This document shows positions 1 to 6,399 of a stretch of DNA of 9,383 nt, piece after piece. Each line of letters begins with the position of its first letter. Within the stretch, counting starts at the first letter, position 1. A model generated the notes under the pieces. That model was not told the origin of the DNA. It made no database searches and was given only the letters and a program-made list of their open reading frames with translations. A program made the translations under genes and the position numbers. The stretch spans positions 1-9,383 of the forward strand of contig JAGCCY010000014.1 of NCBI GenBank assembly GCA_017651385.1, given 5' to 3'. This stretch comes from Lachnospiraceae bacterium. Lineage in GTDB: Bacteria > Bacillota > Clostridia > Lachnospirales > Lachnospiraceae.

Positions 1-1326
1 TAAATCAGGATTTAACACATCGATCGAAAGACCGCCCGCATGTTCTTTTACAAAATCCGCATAGATATCAAAGACGGAACCCTTCCAGAAATACCTGTTA
101 AAGTAGTTTTTATACTGTTTTGTGAGTTTCTTCTGTTCTTCGACGTTATAGGAATAAAACCTTCCGTAAAGCTCATCCTCAAGCCCTGTCATAAGCCTTG
201 CGTTAAGCTTTTCTATCTTTAACATCATCTGGGCATCCGGCTCATCGGTCAGGATCTTTTTGATCGCGGCTTCGGTCATTATGGTATGGCCGTTTTTCTC
301 AAGCTTTATCGCCTCTGTCGGAATGTGATCTTTTTCAAGCTTATAAAGGTAATCGGAAAGTGCTTTGAACCACTCGCTTTTTCCCTTAACGCTCACGCTT
401 TTATCGGTCTTGTCCAAAGAACGCGTTTTGTGCTTTTTCTTGTCCCAATCCTCGTAAAGAAGCTTTATGAAAAGCTCTTCCATCGTCATCTGGCTTACGC
501 CGTAGACGTCCAGATCAGGCAAAACACCTGTTATGTAATTTAAAAGTACCTTGTTGCTGCCCACTATATAGAAGCTTTCGGGCTTAAACTCGGTATCATA
601 GTTATAAAGGATATAAGATATCCTGTGCATGGCTACGGTCGTTTTTCCCGAGCCCGCACTTCCCTGTACCAGGACATTATGATGGGGGTTCTTTCTTATG
701 ACTTCATTCTGTTCCTGCTGGATGGTGGCGATTATCTCGCTTAAGACATTCCTTTTGCTCTTGGACAGGTACTCTGTAAGAAGATCGTCGTTCGCTACCA
801 CATCTGAATCGTAAAAATCCTTTAAGTCGTGGCCTTCGATCACGTAGGTACGCTTTCTCTTTAAGTCTACCGAATAAAGTCCCTGCCTCGGCACTCTGTA
901 CTTGCATTTTCCGAGACTGTGGTCATAGTAGACCGATGATATGGGTGCTCTCCAGTCTATTACCTCGGGCACCGCGGGATCCTCCCAGATCGCAGTCTTG
1001 CCTATGTAAAGAGTTTCGCGCTTTCCGTTCTCTTCGTCGGATATATCGATCCTTCCGAAATAAGGCTTCTTTCTGGCACGTTCGGCCCTTAAAAGATCCT
1101 GTCTGACTTCGGCAAATCTGGCATCCTTGTTAAACCACTGGGCCAGACCTTCTTTTTCGTCAAGATCGTACACATCCTGAAGTTCATGCAGTTCCTGTTG
1201 AAGACTTTGTACCGAGTTTCTGGTCTTTTTAACATTTTCCTCGGCGATCTTTTCGATGCTTTGAAGTTTCTTTTCTTCATCGATCCGATCCGTTCCGTAA
1301 AACTGCCCGGATATTTCTTTTACCAT
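1..1326 (-). CDS. helD: HelD-type RNA polymerase recycling helicase/ATPase, partial (N-terminal 442 codons)
   Basis: The frame stays open from an ATG at 1326 to the left edge, so the C-terminal part lies outside the window. HelD proteins are UvrD-like superfamily 1 ATPases that bind RNA polymerase and remove it from stalled or terminated complexes. Residues about 15-80 are charged and helical, matching the N-terminal coiled-coil arm that enters the polymerase secondary channel. The family signature YIGKT...VIDWRAPISSVYY lies at about 107-134. A Q-motif-like IQQEQNEVIR is at 202-211 and Walker A GSAGSGKTT at 222-230. Family members are about 700-770 residues, so helicase motifs III-VI are missing only because of the window edge. 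A purine-rich AAAGGGGG at 1340-1333 sits 6 nt before the ATG and supports this start. The gene is divergent from the acyltransferase. Family assignment is confident; use of the symbol rests on homology. Confidence 0.9.
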   Translation of the reverse strand, partial: MVKEISGQFYGTDRIDEEKKLQSIEKIAEENVKKTRNSVQSLQQELHELQDVYDLDEKEGLAQWFNKDARFAEVRQDLLRAERARKKPYFGRIDISDEENGKRETLYIGKTAIWEDPAVPEVIDWRAPISSVYYDHSLGKCKYRVPRQGLYSVDLKRKRTYVIEGHDLKDFYDSDVVANDDLLTEYLSKSKRNVLSEIIATIQQEQNEVIRKNPHHNVLVQGSAGSGKTTVAMHRISYILYNYDTEFKPESFYIVGSNKVLLNYITGVLPDLDVYGVSQMTMEELFIKLLYEDWDKKKHKTRSLDKTDKSVSVKGKSEWFKALSDYLYKLEKDHIPTEAIKLEKNGHTIMTEAAIKKILTDEPDAQMMLKIEKLNARLMTGLEDELYGRFYSYNVEEQKKLTKQYKNYFNRYFWKGSVFDIYADFVKEHAGGLSIDVLNPDL

Positions 1327-1341
1327 ACTCAACCCCCTTTC

Positions 1342-1368
1342 TTTTGTGAGCCGCGAAGCGGCTTGCCT
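1342..1368 (+). repeat. 27-bp hairpin repeat, copy 1
   Basis: This copy matches 1415-1441 at 25 of 27 positions. The core AGCCGC-GAA-GCGGCT is a perfect 6-bp stem with a 3-nt loop. In a plus-strand RNA it extends by two G-U pairs and one G-C pair to 9 bp. The two differences from copy 2 fall on opposite sides of the same base pair (C-G here, T-A there), so the hairpin is preserved. The apex is GCGAAGC. Confidence 0.85.
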
Positions 1369-1370
1369 AC

Positions 1371-1407
1371 TTGCCGCCGCGCGCGAAGCGCCTTGGATCG
1401 GCGGCAA
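1371..1407. repeat. Central GC-rich inverted repeat between the two 27-bp repeats
   Basis: TTGCCGCC (1371-1378) and GGCGGCAA (1400-1407) form a perfect 8-bp stem. Nested inside is GCGC-GAA-GCGC (1381-1391), again with a GCGAAGC apex. Lying between the flanking repeats, it makes a hairpin-hairpin-hairpin array of about 100 bp. Confidence 0.8.
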
Positions 1408-1414
1408 TCCATAA

Positions 1415-1441
1415 TTTTGTGAGCTGCGAAGCAGCTTGCCT
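1415..1441 (+). repeat. 27-bp hairpin repeat, copy 2
   Basis: This is the second copy of the unit at 1342-1368, in the same orientation. Its core is AGCTGC-GAA-GCAGCT. The compensatory C-G to T-A change relative to copy 1 suggests the structure matters, or that both derive from a palindromic repeat family. If helD is transcribed from near 1461, both copies lie in its 5' leader. Confidence 0.85.
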
Positions 1442-1467
1442 GCTGTTTTTCTTTTTTGCACTCACAA

Positions 1468-1476
1468 ATAATATCA
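1468..1476 (-). promoter_or_regulatory. Candidate extended -10 promoter for helD
   Basis: Read leftward, the sequence is TGATATTAT: TATTAT matches the sigma-A -10 at 5 of 6 positions and has the TGn extension just upstream. No good -35 hexamer lies 17 bp away, which is tolerated by extended -10 promoters. The predicted start is near 1461 and gives a leader of about 135 nt containing the whole hairpin array. Confidence 0.45.
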
Positions 1477-1499
1477 AAATTTTTCAAAAAGATATAGAC

Positions 1500-1530
1500 T
1501 TGTTTTTAAAAATATGCTAGCATGGATAAT
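1500..1530 (+). promoter_or_regulatory. Weak rightward promoter candidate upstream of an orphan terminator
   Basis: TTGTTT (1500-1505) and GATAAT (1525-1530) are separated by 19 bp, which is longer than optimal. The perfect palindrome ATGCTAGCAT (1514-1523) sits in the spacer. If active, a transcript starting near 1537 would meet the terminator at 1548-1586 almost at once, giving an RNA of about 50 nt. This is weak evidence on its own. Confidence 0.25.
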
Positions 1531-1547
1531 GAAGTGTGTAAGTAAGT

Positions 1548-1586
1548 CCGCAAATACATCTTTTAATATGTATTTGTGGTTTTTTT
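1548..1586 (+). terminator. Rightward intrinsic terminator without a preceding gene
   Basis: CCGCAAATACAT (1548-1559) pairs with ATGTATTTGTGG (1568-1579) over 12 bp with one G-U pair and an 8-nt loop. Seven Ts follow directly (1580-1586). The opposite strand has no T-run after the stem, so the orientation is rightward. The gene to its left runs the other way, so the terminator may end a short RNA, act as an attenuator for the acyltransferase, or block read-through. Confidence 0.75.
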
Positions 1587-1631
1587 ATGCCGAAAAGCCT
1601 TTAAAACTTCGATTTTTTTAGATTTGTTTTA

Positions 1632-1660
1632 TTGTTCGGTTAAGATTTAAGTGATAGAAT
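1632..1660 (+). promoter_or_regulatory. Promoter of the acyltransferase/DUF6320 operon
   Basis: TTGTTC (1632-1637), a 17-bp spacer and TAGAAT (1655-1660) form a good sigma-A promoter. The sequence TGA just before the -10 makes it an extended -10 element. The -10 ends only 8 nt before the ATG at 1669, so transcription would begin at or within a few bases of the start codon. Confidence 0.65.
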
Positions 1661-1668
1661 AAGCTGAC

Positions 1669-3108
1669 ATGAGTAAAAACAAGGAAAAACCCACCAAAGA
1701 AAAAGAAAATACAGACCAAAAGACATTAAGAGCAGAAGCGAAAGAGGCAAAAAAGGAACAGAAGGCGGCGAAAAAAAGTGTAAAGAAAGCCGGCAAAGCT
1801 TTAAAAGCCAAAGAATCCGAGACATCGGAATCGGTAAGATACAAATATCTTCGCTGGTACAAGCTTGATAATTCCGCACAGCTCTTCCCCGTGATCGCCG
1901 GTGAAAACACTTCAAACACCTACAGGATCTCAGCTGTACTCAATGAGGAGATCGACAGAAAATGCCTTCAGGAAGCTTTAGACACACTGCTTCCGAAATT
2001 CGATCCTTTTAATGTAAGGCTGCGCAGAGGTTTCTTTTGGTATTACTTTGAAGAAAACGGCAGAAGAGCCCCTATCGTCAAGGAAGAGGCTTCTTTTCCC
2101 TGCACCTTTATACATTCCAAATTAAACAAGGACTATCTTTTCAGAGTTACCTATTACAAAAGACGTATCAATATTGAAGTCTTCCACGCACTTGCCGACG
2201 GAATGGGCGGCATAAACTTTCTAAAGGAACTTGTGTATCACTATTTAAGGCTTAAGCATCCGGAACTCAGCGAGATAACCGGCGACGGGCTCACAAGCGG
2301 TACCAGCATGAACCTTGAAGACAGTTTTTTGAGAAATTACCGAAAGCCGCATAAGCCTCTATATGCTACGCAGAAAGCATACCGCATAAAGGGTGAAAAT
2401 CTTCGTGACCGAAGACTAGGTGTAATGAACGTCCAAATGGACTTAAACGAGCTTAAGGCAGCTGCGCACAGGCACTCTTTGAGCATCAACGAATATCTTG
2501 TGGGCACTTATCTCTATGCGATCTATAGGGCCTGCCTAAATTCCATGATGTCAAAGCGTCCCATACGCGTTTCGGTCCCGGTCAATCTCCGTTCGTACTT
2601 TGAATCGGTCACATCGAGAAACTTCTTTGTAATGATAGCCGCAGAGCTTTTTACGGAAAAAGAAAACTACACCTACGAAGAAGTTCTTGAGATCGTAAAA
2701 GACAGTTTAAGATCGCAGATGGACAAACAACACCTTGAAGAGATCTTTTCTTACAACGTATCCAACCAGGCGAACCTCTTCTTAAGGCTGTTCCCTCTGT
2801 TTATAAAGCATATGGCCATCAAGTTCGTTTACTTACGTTCAGCGGGCGGAAGCACTTCCACGATGACCAACATAGGAAACGTTAAAGTCGAAGAACCGTA
2901 TAAGCCGTATATCGAGAATTTCCACGCTGTACTGTCCACTTCAGTCGGCCAGTTCATCAAGGCTACCATTTGTTCCTACGACAGCATAATGAACGTAACC
3001 TTCGGTTCACAGTATCGCGATGTCAAGATACAGCAATGCTTTGTAAAACAGCTTGTTGAAGACGATATAAACATAACTCTTGAAACAAACGGAGTATTTT
3101 ATGGGTAG
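1669..3108 (+). CDS. Condensation/alcohol acetyltransferase-superfamily acyltransferase
   Basis: The 479-residue protein probably transfers an acyl group from a thioester (CoA or carrier protein) to an alcohol or amine; the substrate is not readable. The catalytic motif HALADG (H173 to G178) is the HxxxDG motif of the condensation/AATase/wax-synthase fold. Other family-like stretches are VSVPVNLRSYF at about 301-311, SRNFFVM at about 316-322 and FGSQYRD near 445-451, which resembles the DFGxG region. Residues 1-56 are very rich in Lys, Glu and Ala, have no predicted fold, and precede the domain that begins at RWYKLDN. There is no signal peptide or membrane helix, so it is cytoplasmic, possibly held at the membrane surface by its basic tail. 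No Shine-Dalgarno precedes the ATG and no other in-frame ATG occurs before the domain, so I keep this start. It overlaps the next gene by 8 bp. The superfamily is secure and the substrate unknown. Confidence 0.85.
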   Translation: MSKNKEKPTKEKENTDQKTLRAEAKEAKKEQKAAKKSVKKAGKALKAKESETSESVRYKYLRWYKLDNSAQLFPVIAGENTSNTYRISAVLNEEIDRKCLQEALDTLLPKFDPFNVRLRRGFFWYYFEENGRRAPIVKEEASFPCTFIHSKLNKDYLFRVTYYKRRINIEVFHALADGMGGINFLKELVYHYLRLKHPELSEITGDGLTSGTSMNLEDSFLRNYRKPHKPLYATQKAYRIKGENLRDRRLGVMNVQMDLNELKAAAHRHSLSINEYLVGTYLYAIYRACLNSMMSKRPIRVSVPVNLRSYFESVTSRNFFVMIAAELFTEKENYTYEEVLEIVKDSLRSQMDKQHLEEIFSYNVSNQANLFLRLFPLFIKHMAIKFVYLRSAGGSTSTMTNIGNVKVEEPYKPYIENFHAVLSTSVGQFIKATICSYDSIMNVTFGSQYRDVKIQQCFVKQLVEDDINITLETNGVFYG

Positions 3109-3766
3109 ATGTTTGAATTGTAAAATAACGGTACGCGATGATACCGAAGTCTGTCCTTTGTGCAGATGTGTTCTCGAAAAGGACAACAACTCGGTCAACG
3201 AATACCCCAATATAGTCAAAAAGATAAGGAAGCTTCAGCTTGCTGCAAGGATCTATCTTCTGCTTGCTCTCGTGATTGAAGCCATTCTGATCTATTTCAA
3301 TTACAAATACATGCCGGATTACCGATGGAGTGTTATCCCGGGCTGTCTTTTCGCGATCGGATACCTGACCCTTTACTATCTCGTATACGGTACAAGATTA
3401 AGCTATACGATGGATCTGATCATCGGCATTATCGCGATCTTCAGTCTTCTCGATGTATTGGACAGGATGCTCGGTAATCTTCGCTGGTCGGTCAACTTCG
3501 TACAGCCGGGTCTTTTGATCGCAGCAAATGTTTTTATCCTTATAAACATCCTGGTACGGCGGCGGGGCTGGCAGACATACTTAACCTCGCAGCTTATCCT
3601 TTTCATCGTAAGCCTTATAGCGATCCCGCTCGTGCTTACCGATCAGGTCACACAGCCGTTAGTCTCAATAATCGCGATAATCTTATCGATAGTTCTTTTC
3701 ATCTGCTACATCATTCTGGGCGGTTCCCGTTCCAAAGAAGAACTGTACCGCAAATTCCATTTTTAA
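3101..3766 (+). CDS. Zinc-ribbon, six-helix membrane protein (DUF6320-like)
   Basis: The 221-residue protein begins with a zinc ribbon, C4-x2-C7 and C18-x2-C21, with an extra C23. Six hydrophobic segments follow at about 46-67, 76-96, 104-122, 135-152, 161-180 and 186-207, and the C-terminus is short and basic. I recognise this layout as that of DUF6320 proteins, which from memory often sit beside acyltransferases of this kind in Lachnospiraceae. I chose the ATG at 3101 because GGAG at 3091-3094 lies 6 nt before it. An in-frame ATG at 3080 has no such site and would add seven residues before the first cysteine pair. The 8-bp overlap with the acyltransferase stop implies translational coupling. 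The likely role is a membrane partner, anchor or lipid-substrate handler for the acyltransferase; this is inference. Confidence 0.8.
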   Translation: MGRCLNCKITVRDDTEVCPLCRCVLEKDNNSVNEYPNIVKKIRKLQLAARIYLLLALVIEAILIYFNYKYMPDYRWSVIPGCLFAIGYLTLYYLVYGTRLSYTMDLIIGIIAIFSLLDVLDRMLGNLRWSVNFVQPGLLIAANVFILINILVRRRGWQTYLTSQLILFIVSLIAIPLVLTDQVTQPLVSIIAIILSIVLFICYIILGGSRSKEELYRKFHF

Positions 3767-3773
3767 AGAACAA

Positions 3774-3795
3774 AGTGTATCGCTAGCGTTACACT
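3774..3795 (+). terminator. Hairpin downstream of the acyltransferase operon
   Basis: AGTGTA (3774-3779) pairs with TACACT (3790-3795), and the inner CGC/GCG continues the stem after one T-T mismatch. It starts 8 nt after the stop codon. No T-run follows it directly, so alone it is a weak terminator. With the next hairpin it may end rightward transcription or protect the 3' end. Confidence 0.4.
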
Positions 3796-3800
3796 CGCGT

Positions 3801-3830
3801 AAAAAAAGGAGGCGCATGAGCGCCTCCTTT
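3801..3830 (-). terminator. Intrinsic terminator of the chemoreceptor gene, probably bidirectional
   Basis: GGAGGCGC (3808-3815), loop ATGA and GCGCCTCC (3820-3827) form a perfect 8-bp GC-rich stem, extended by AAA/TTT to 11 bp. Read leftward it is followed by seven Us (3807-3801), a strong terminator 10 nt past the chemoreceptor stop. Read rightward only TTTAT follows, so it may also serve the convergent operon less efficiently. Confidence 0.85.
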
Positions 3831-3840
3831 ATAATTGCTT

Positions 3841-6309
3841 TTAAAGGTTGAACTTCTTGATGATGTTACGAAGTTCGTCAACTGCAGCCTTACATTCGTT
3901 AACCTTGTCGATACTGTCTGTGGTCTCGCCGACCATATCGGAGGTCTTGCCTGCGATATCGGTAACTCCCGTAGTGGACTCGTTGATCGTGGTATCGATG
4001 CCGTTAATGGCTTCAACGATCGTCTCGATAGCATCATTGAGTTCGTTGATACTTGTACGGATGTTGCCCATACTTGCACCGAATGTATCGGCATCATCAC
4101 GATACTGCTCACTGACCTTACCGAATTCACGATAGTCATTTAATACGTTGGTCTCAAGGAATCCCGTGGTCTCGGTCAGGCAATCCGACATCTGACCGAC
4201 AGCCTTGACAACCTCTTCAACTATTGCACTGATATCGCGAACCGCATCCGAAGTCTGGGTTGCAAGATTACTGATCTCGGTTGCGACAACAGCAAATCCG
4301 CGGCCTGCTTCACCGGCTCTCGCAGCTTCGATGGAAGCGTTGAGTGCAAGAAGGCTTGTCTGTGAAGATATCGCCATGATCGTTCCGGTCAGTTCATTGA
4401 TCTTATCAACTGCCTGCGAAGCTTCGATAGCCTCAGCGGATTTAACCTTAACCGACTCGTAGATATCGATGGTCTTATTTGAAGCCTTTTCGGTCGTTGT
4501 TGCGAGTTCTTTTGCACGATCCGAAACTTCGCGTGAAAGATCTGTTCCGTCGTCGGCAAGCTTTCCGATACCCTTTGCATTTTCCTGAACGCTTGCAACA
4601 TTTGCGGTAATGCTTGTGGTCGTTGCTGCTGTCTCCTGCATACCTGCCGCAAGTTCCTGTGTGGTAGCCGAATTGTCCTGGCAGATATTGCCGATATTTT
4701 CAAGTGTACCCTGAAGTTCATCTACATTATAGTCGATGCTGACACCGGCTTCATCGATGGAGCAGACGATATCACGGAGACTTCCGCGCATCTTGCTGAC
4801 TTCCTTGGCTATAACACCGATCTCATCGGAACGTTTTTCAAGTTTATCAGACTCTTCATCGCTCGTGAAGTCAAGATCCGAAGCCTTTCCGATGACCGGA
4901 ACAAGCTTTTCAAGACCTTTAAGCATCAATGTTGTGATCACGGCGGCAACCGCAATTGCGAGTATCATACATATGATACCGGCGATGATCATTGAAGTCC
5001 TCATTGCGGAAACATCTTTCATCATTTCATCTTTATCGGCCGTAACGATCACTATATTACCCGATCCTGTAAATGCATAACCGGCTACCTTTATGGCTCC
5101 CTTGTATTCATATGCAACGGAACCGTTGGGAACGGTCTTACCTGCTGCAAGATCCGCAACTATACCCTTAACCGCCGCATTCTCAACGGGCTGTCCTATC
5201 TTCTCGGGATTTGTGTGATAAAGCATCGTGCCGTCCGGACTTACCATGTATGCGTAAGATCCTTTAACACCGGAAATCTCGATCTGACCGATCAATGCAT
5301 CATAATCGATCTTTATAAGCTTATCGTAGTCTGCGGTTACAAGTACGATATTACCGGTATCGGTAAAAGAATAACCCGCAAGCTTGAAAGCACCTTTATA
5401 ATCATAGACCACATAATCGTCTGTAACTGTCTTGCCTGCGGCAAGATCCGCAACTATACCCTTAACTGCCGCATTCTCAACAGGCTGTCCTATCTTCTCC
5501 GCATTGGGATGCCAGAGCATTGTACCGTCCGGACTTACCATGTATGCGTAAGAACCTTCAACACCCGCGATCTCGATGTTACCGAGTAACGAATCATAGT
5601 CGATCTTCATAAACTGATCGTAATCCGCGGTTACAATAAGTATATTTCCGTCCGATGTGAATGCATAACCCGCGAGCTTTGTGGCACCTTTGTATTCATA
5701 GAATATGGAACCGTCTTCAACGGTCTTTCCGGCCTGAAGATCTGCAACTATTCCCTTGACGGCTGCATTTTCCACCGAATTTCCGATCTTGTCGGTCGTA
5801 GGATGCCATAACATTGTGCCGTCCGGACTAACCAGATAACAATACGACCCGTCAACCCCCGAGATCTTAACATTACCGAGTATCTCATTCATACGTTCGA
5901 TCGTAAGCGCCCCGCCGTCCGCAAGGACCTGATTGAGAGCAAGCGCCGTGTCCTGCGCAAGATCAAGCGCATAATTCTTGTAAACGCTCTCACCGAATTC
6001 TCTTGAAAAGTTAATGGATACCGCTGCTTCCTCGGCAAGATTCATTGCATATCCGCCGTATGCGGTCTCACCGAACTGTGTTGCAAAATCAACGCCGATC
6101 GCTGCCTCTTCGGCCAGATTCTGCGCATAATTAAGATACGTAGCCTCCATTGACTTTGAGGCTCTGCTCACACCGCTCATTACCTGCGTAAGCACTGCCA
6201 CAAACACGATTACGATCACCATCAATGTAACCTTTGTACTCATCCTTGAAAAAAAGCTTACACTGTCGGAATTCTTTACTGCTTTTACCTTACCTTCCTG
6301 ATTTTCCAA
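3841..6309 (-). CDS. Methyl-accepting chemotaxis protein with triplicated sensor repeats
   Basis: This 822-residue transmembrane chemoreceptor controls CheA/CheW signalling. Residues 24-45 are the first membrane helix. Residues 59-136 hold three 26-residue helical repeats, with [20 protein letters not shown] and [10 protein letters not shown] starting at 61, 87 and 113. Residues 141-434 hold three 98-residue PAS/Cache-like repeats, each with [12 protein letters not shown]. The second membrane helix is about 438-462 and a HAMP-like segment follows to about 515. The cytoplasmic coiled coil has the signalling tip [20 protein letters not shown] at 652-671. No CheR-binding pentapeptide is seen at the C-terminus. 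The start is TTG, supported by AGGAGG at 6324-6319 with 9-nt spacing; the first ATG (residue 23) is at the membrane helix and lacks such a site. Such tandem sensor units resemble small-molecule-binding Cache modules, but the ligand is unknown. Confidence 0.93.
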   Translation of the reverse strand: MENQEGKVKAVKNSDSVSFFSRMSTKVTLMVIVIVFVAVLTQVMSGVSRASKSMEATYLNYAQNLAEEAAIGVDFATQFGETAYGGYAMNLAEEAAVSINFSREFGESVYKNYALDLAQDTALALNQVLADGGALTIERMNEILGNVKISGVDGSYCYLVSPDGTMLWHPTTDKIGNSVENAAVKGIVADLQAGKTVEDGSIFYEYKGATKLAGYAFTSDGNILIVTADYDQFMKIDYDSLLGNIEIAGVEGSYAYMVSPDGTMLWHPNAEKIGQPVENAAVKGIVADLAAGKTVTDDYVVYDYKGAFKLAGYSFTDTGNIVLVTADYDKLIKIDYDALIGQIEISGVKGSYAYMVSPDGTMLYHTNPEKIGQPVENAAVKGIVADLAAGKTVPNGSVAYEYKGAIKVAGYAFTGSGNIVIVTADKDEMMKDVSAMRTSMIIAGIICMILAIAVAAVITTLMLKGLEKLVPVIGKASDLDFTSDEESDKLEKRSDEIGVIAKEVSKMRGSLRDIVCSIDEAGVSIDYNVDELQGTLENIGNICQDNSATTQELAAGMQETAATTTSITANVASVQENAKGIGKLADDGTDLSREVSDRAKELATTTEKASNKTIDIYESVKVKSAEAIEASQAVDKINELTGTIMAISSQTSLLALNASIEAARAGEAGRGFAVVATEISNLATQTSDAVRDISAIVEEVVKAVGQMSDCLTETTGFLETNVLNDYREFGKVSEQYRDDADTFGASMGNIRTSINELNDAIETIVEAINGIDTTINESTTGVTDIAGKTSDMVGETTDSIDKVNECKAAVDELRNIIKKFNL
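5008..5889 (-). repeat. Three tandem 294-bp (98-residue) sensor-domain repeats
   Basis: Units lie at 5889-5596, 5595-5302 and 5301-5008. The anchor CCGTCCGGAC (plus strand) recurs at 5819, 5525 and 5231, exactly 294 bp apart, so no indel has accumulated. Units 2 and 3 share [17 protein letters not shown] without change, while unit 1 reads [17 protein letters not shown] and differs more elsewhere. This suggests a later duplication, or gene conversion, of the membrane-proximal pair. Confidence 0.92.
5902..6135 (-). repeat. Three tandem 78-bp (26-residue) helical repeats
   Basis: Units are 6135-6058, 6057-5980 and 5979-5902. The shared pattern is NYA-NLAEEAA followed by a linker with FGE-Y. The first two are close and the third ([10 protein letters not shown]) is diverged and leads into the first sensor repeat. 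They probably make a long helix after the first membrane segment, as in Cache receptors. Confidence 0.85.
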
Positions 6310-6318
6310 TAGAGATCT

Positions 6319-6324
6319 CCTCCT
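6319..6324 (-). promoter_or_regulatory. Ribosome binding site fixing a TTG start
   Basis: AGGAGG read leftward, 9 nt before TTG at 6309. It is the strongest such site near the beginning of the chemoreceptor frame and decides the start in favour of TTG. Confidence 0.75.
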
Positions 6325-6336
6325 CTCGATAGATAC

Positions 6337-6355
6337 AGTTATAGAGAATATAACT
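6337..6355. promoter_or_regulatory. Inverted repeat in the chemoreceptor 5' region
   Basis: AGTTATA (6337-6343) and TATAACT (6349-6355) form a perfect 7-bp inverted repeat with a 5-nt centre. It lies just downstream of the predicted start of transcription, so it could be an operator or a weak leader hairpin upstream of the ribosome binding site. Confidence 0.4.
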
Positions 6356-6363
6356 TAATAGAT

Positions 6364-6392
6364 ATTATAGTCCTTTTGGGAGGTATTGTACA
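6364..6392 (-). promoter_or_regulatory. Promoter of the chemoreceptor gene
   Basis: Read leftward, TGTACA (6392-6387), 17 bp and a perfect TATAAT (6369-6364). A start near 6357 gives a leader of about 47 nt. A second possible pair lies upstream: TTGTCA (6414-6409), 18 bp and TACAAT (6390-6385). No sigma-D flagellar-type element (TAAA...GCCGATAT) is seen. Confidence 0.55.
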
Positions 6393-6399
6393 TACAATA
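6384..6399. promoter_or_regulatory. Palindromic operator-like site over the -35 region
   Basis: TATTGTA-CA-TACAATA on the plus strand is a perfect 7-bp inverted repeat with a 2-nt centre. It covers the -35 hexamer of the TATAAT promoter and the -10 of the alternative promoter, a position where a bound dimer would block transcription. No regulator gene is present in the window. Confidence 0.4.

Larger units (their letters stand above)
1327..1668. other. 342-bp divergent intergenic region
   Basis: No convincing gene is present. The left half (1342-1441) is a GC-rich set of three hairpins that contrasts with the AT-rich right half. The right half holds a leftward extended -10 element, a weak rightward promoter candidate with a 10-bp palindrome ATGCTAGCAT (1514-1523), a rightward intrinsic terminator and the acyltransferase promoter. 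A further weak stem (CGAA/TTCG) followed by a T-run lies near 1591-1619. It is too poor to call a terminator. Confidence 0.8.

Noticed and set aside
1186..1422. A 78-codon rightward frame crossing the helD start
   Set aside because: It is antisense to helD and runs through the hairpin array, with no binding site and no recognisable domain.
1522..1545. Seven-codon frame MDNEVCK before the orphan terminator, as a leader peptide
   Set aside because: It has no ribosome binding site, overlaps the possible -10 hexamer, and shows no run of a regulatory amino acid. It is most likely chance.
1640..1919. Leftward open frames of about 90 codons opposite the acyltransferase start
   Set aside because: They mirror the Lys/Glu-rich codons of the acyltransferase tail (giving Phe/Leu/Ser runs) and lack any start signal.
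3080..3100. Upstream ATG at 3080 as the start of the zinc-ribbon protein
   Set aside because: It has no Shine-Dalgarno and would deepen the overlap. The ATG at 3101 has GGAG at ideal spacing.
4415..4424. Another GCGAAGC inside the chemoreceptor gene
   Set aside because: It sits in coding sequence without the flanking 27-bp repeat context, so it is probably chance codon use.
3835..5589. Several rightward open frames of 85-124 codons opposite the chemoreceptor
   Set aside because: They are antisense shadows of a well-supported gene with repeated sequence. The apparent repeats in them simply reflect the sensor repeats.
5008..6135. CRISPR-like array
   Set aside because: The periodic units are in-frame coding repeats of 78 and 294 bp within one chemoreceptor, not short direct repeats with unique spacers.
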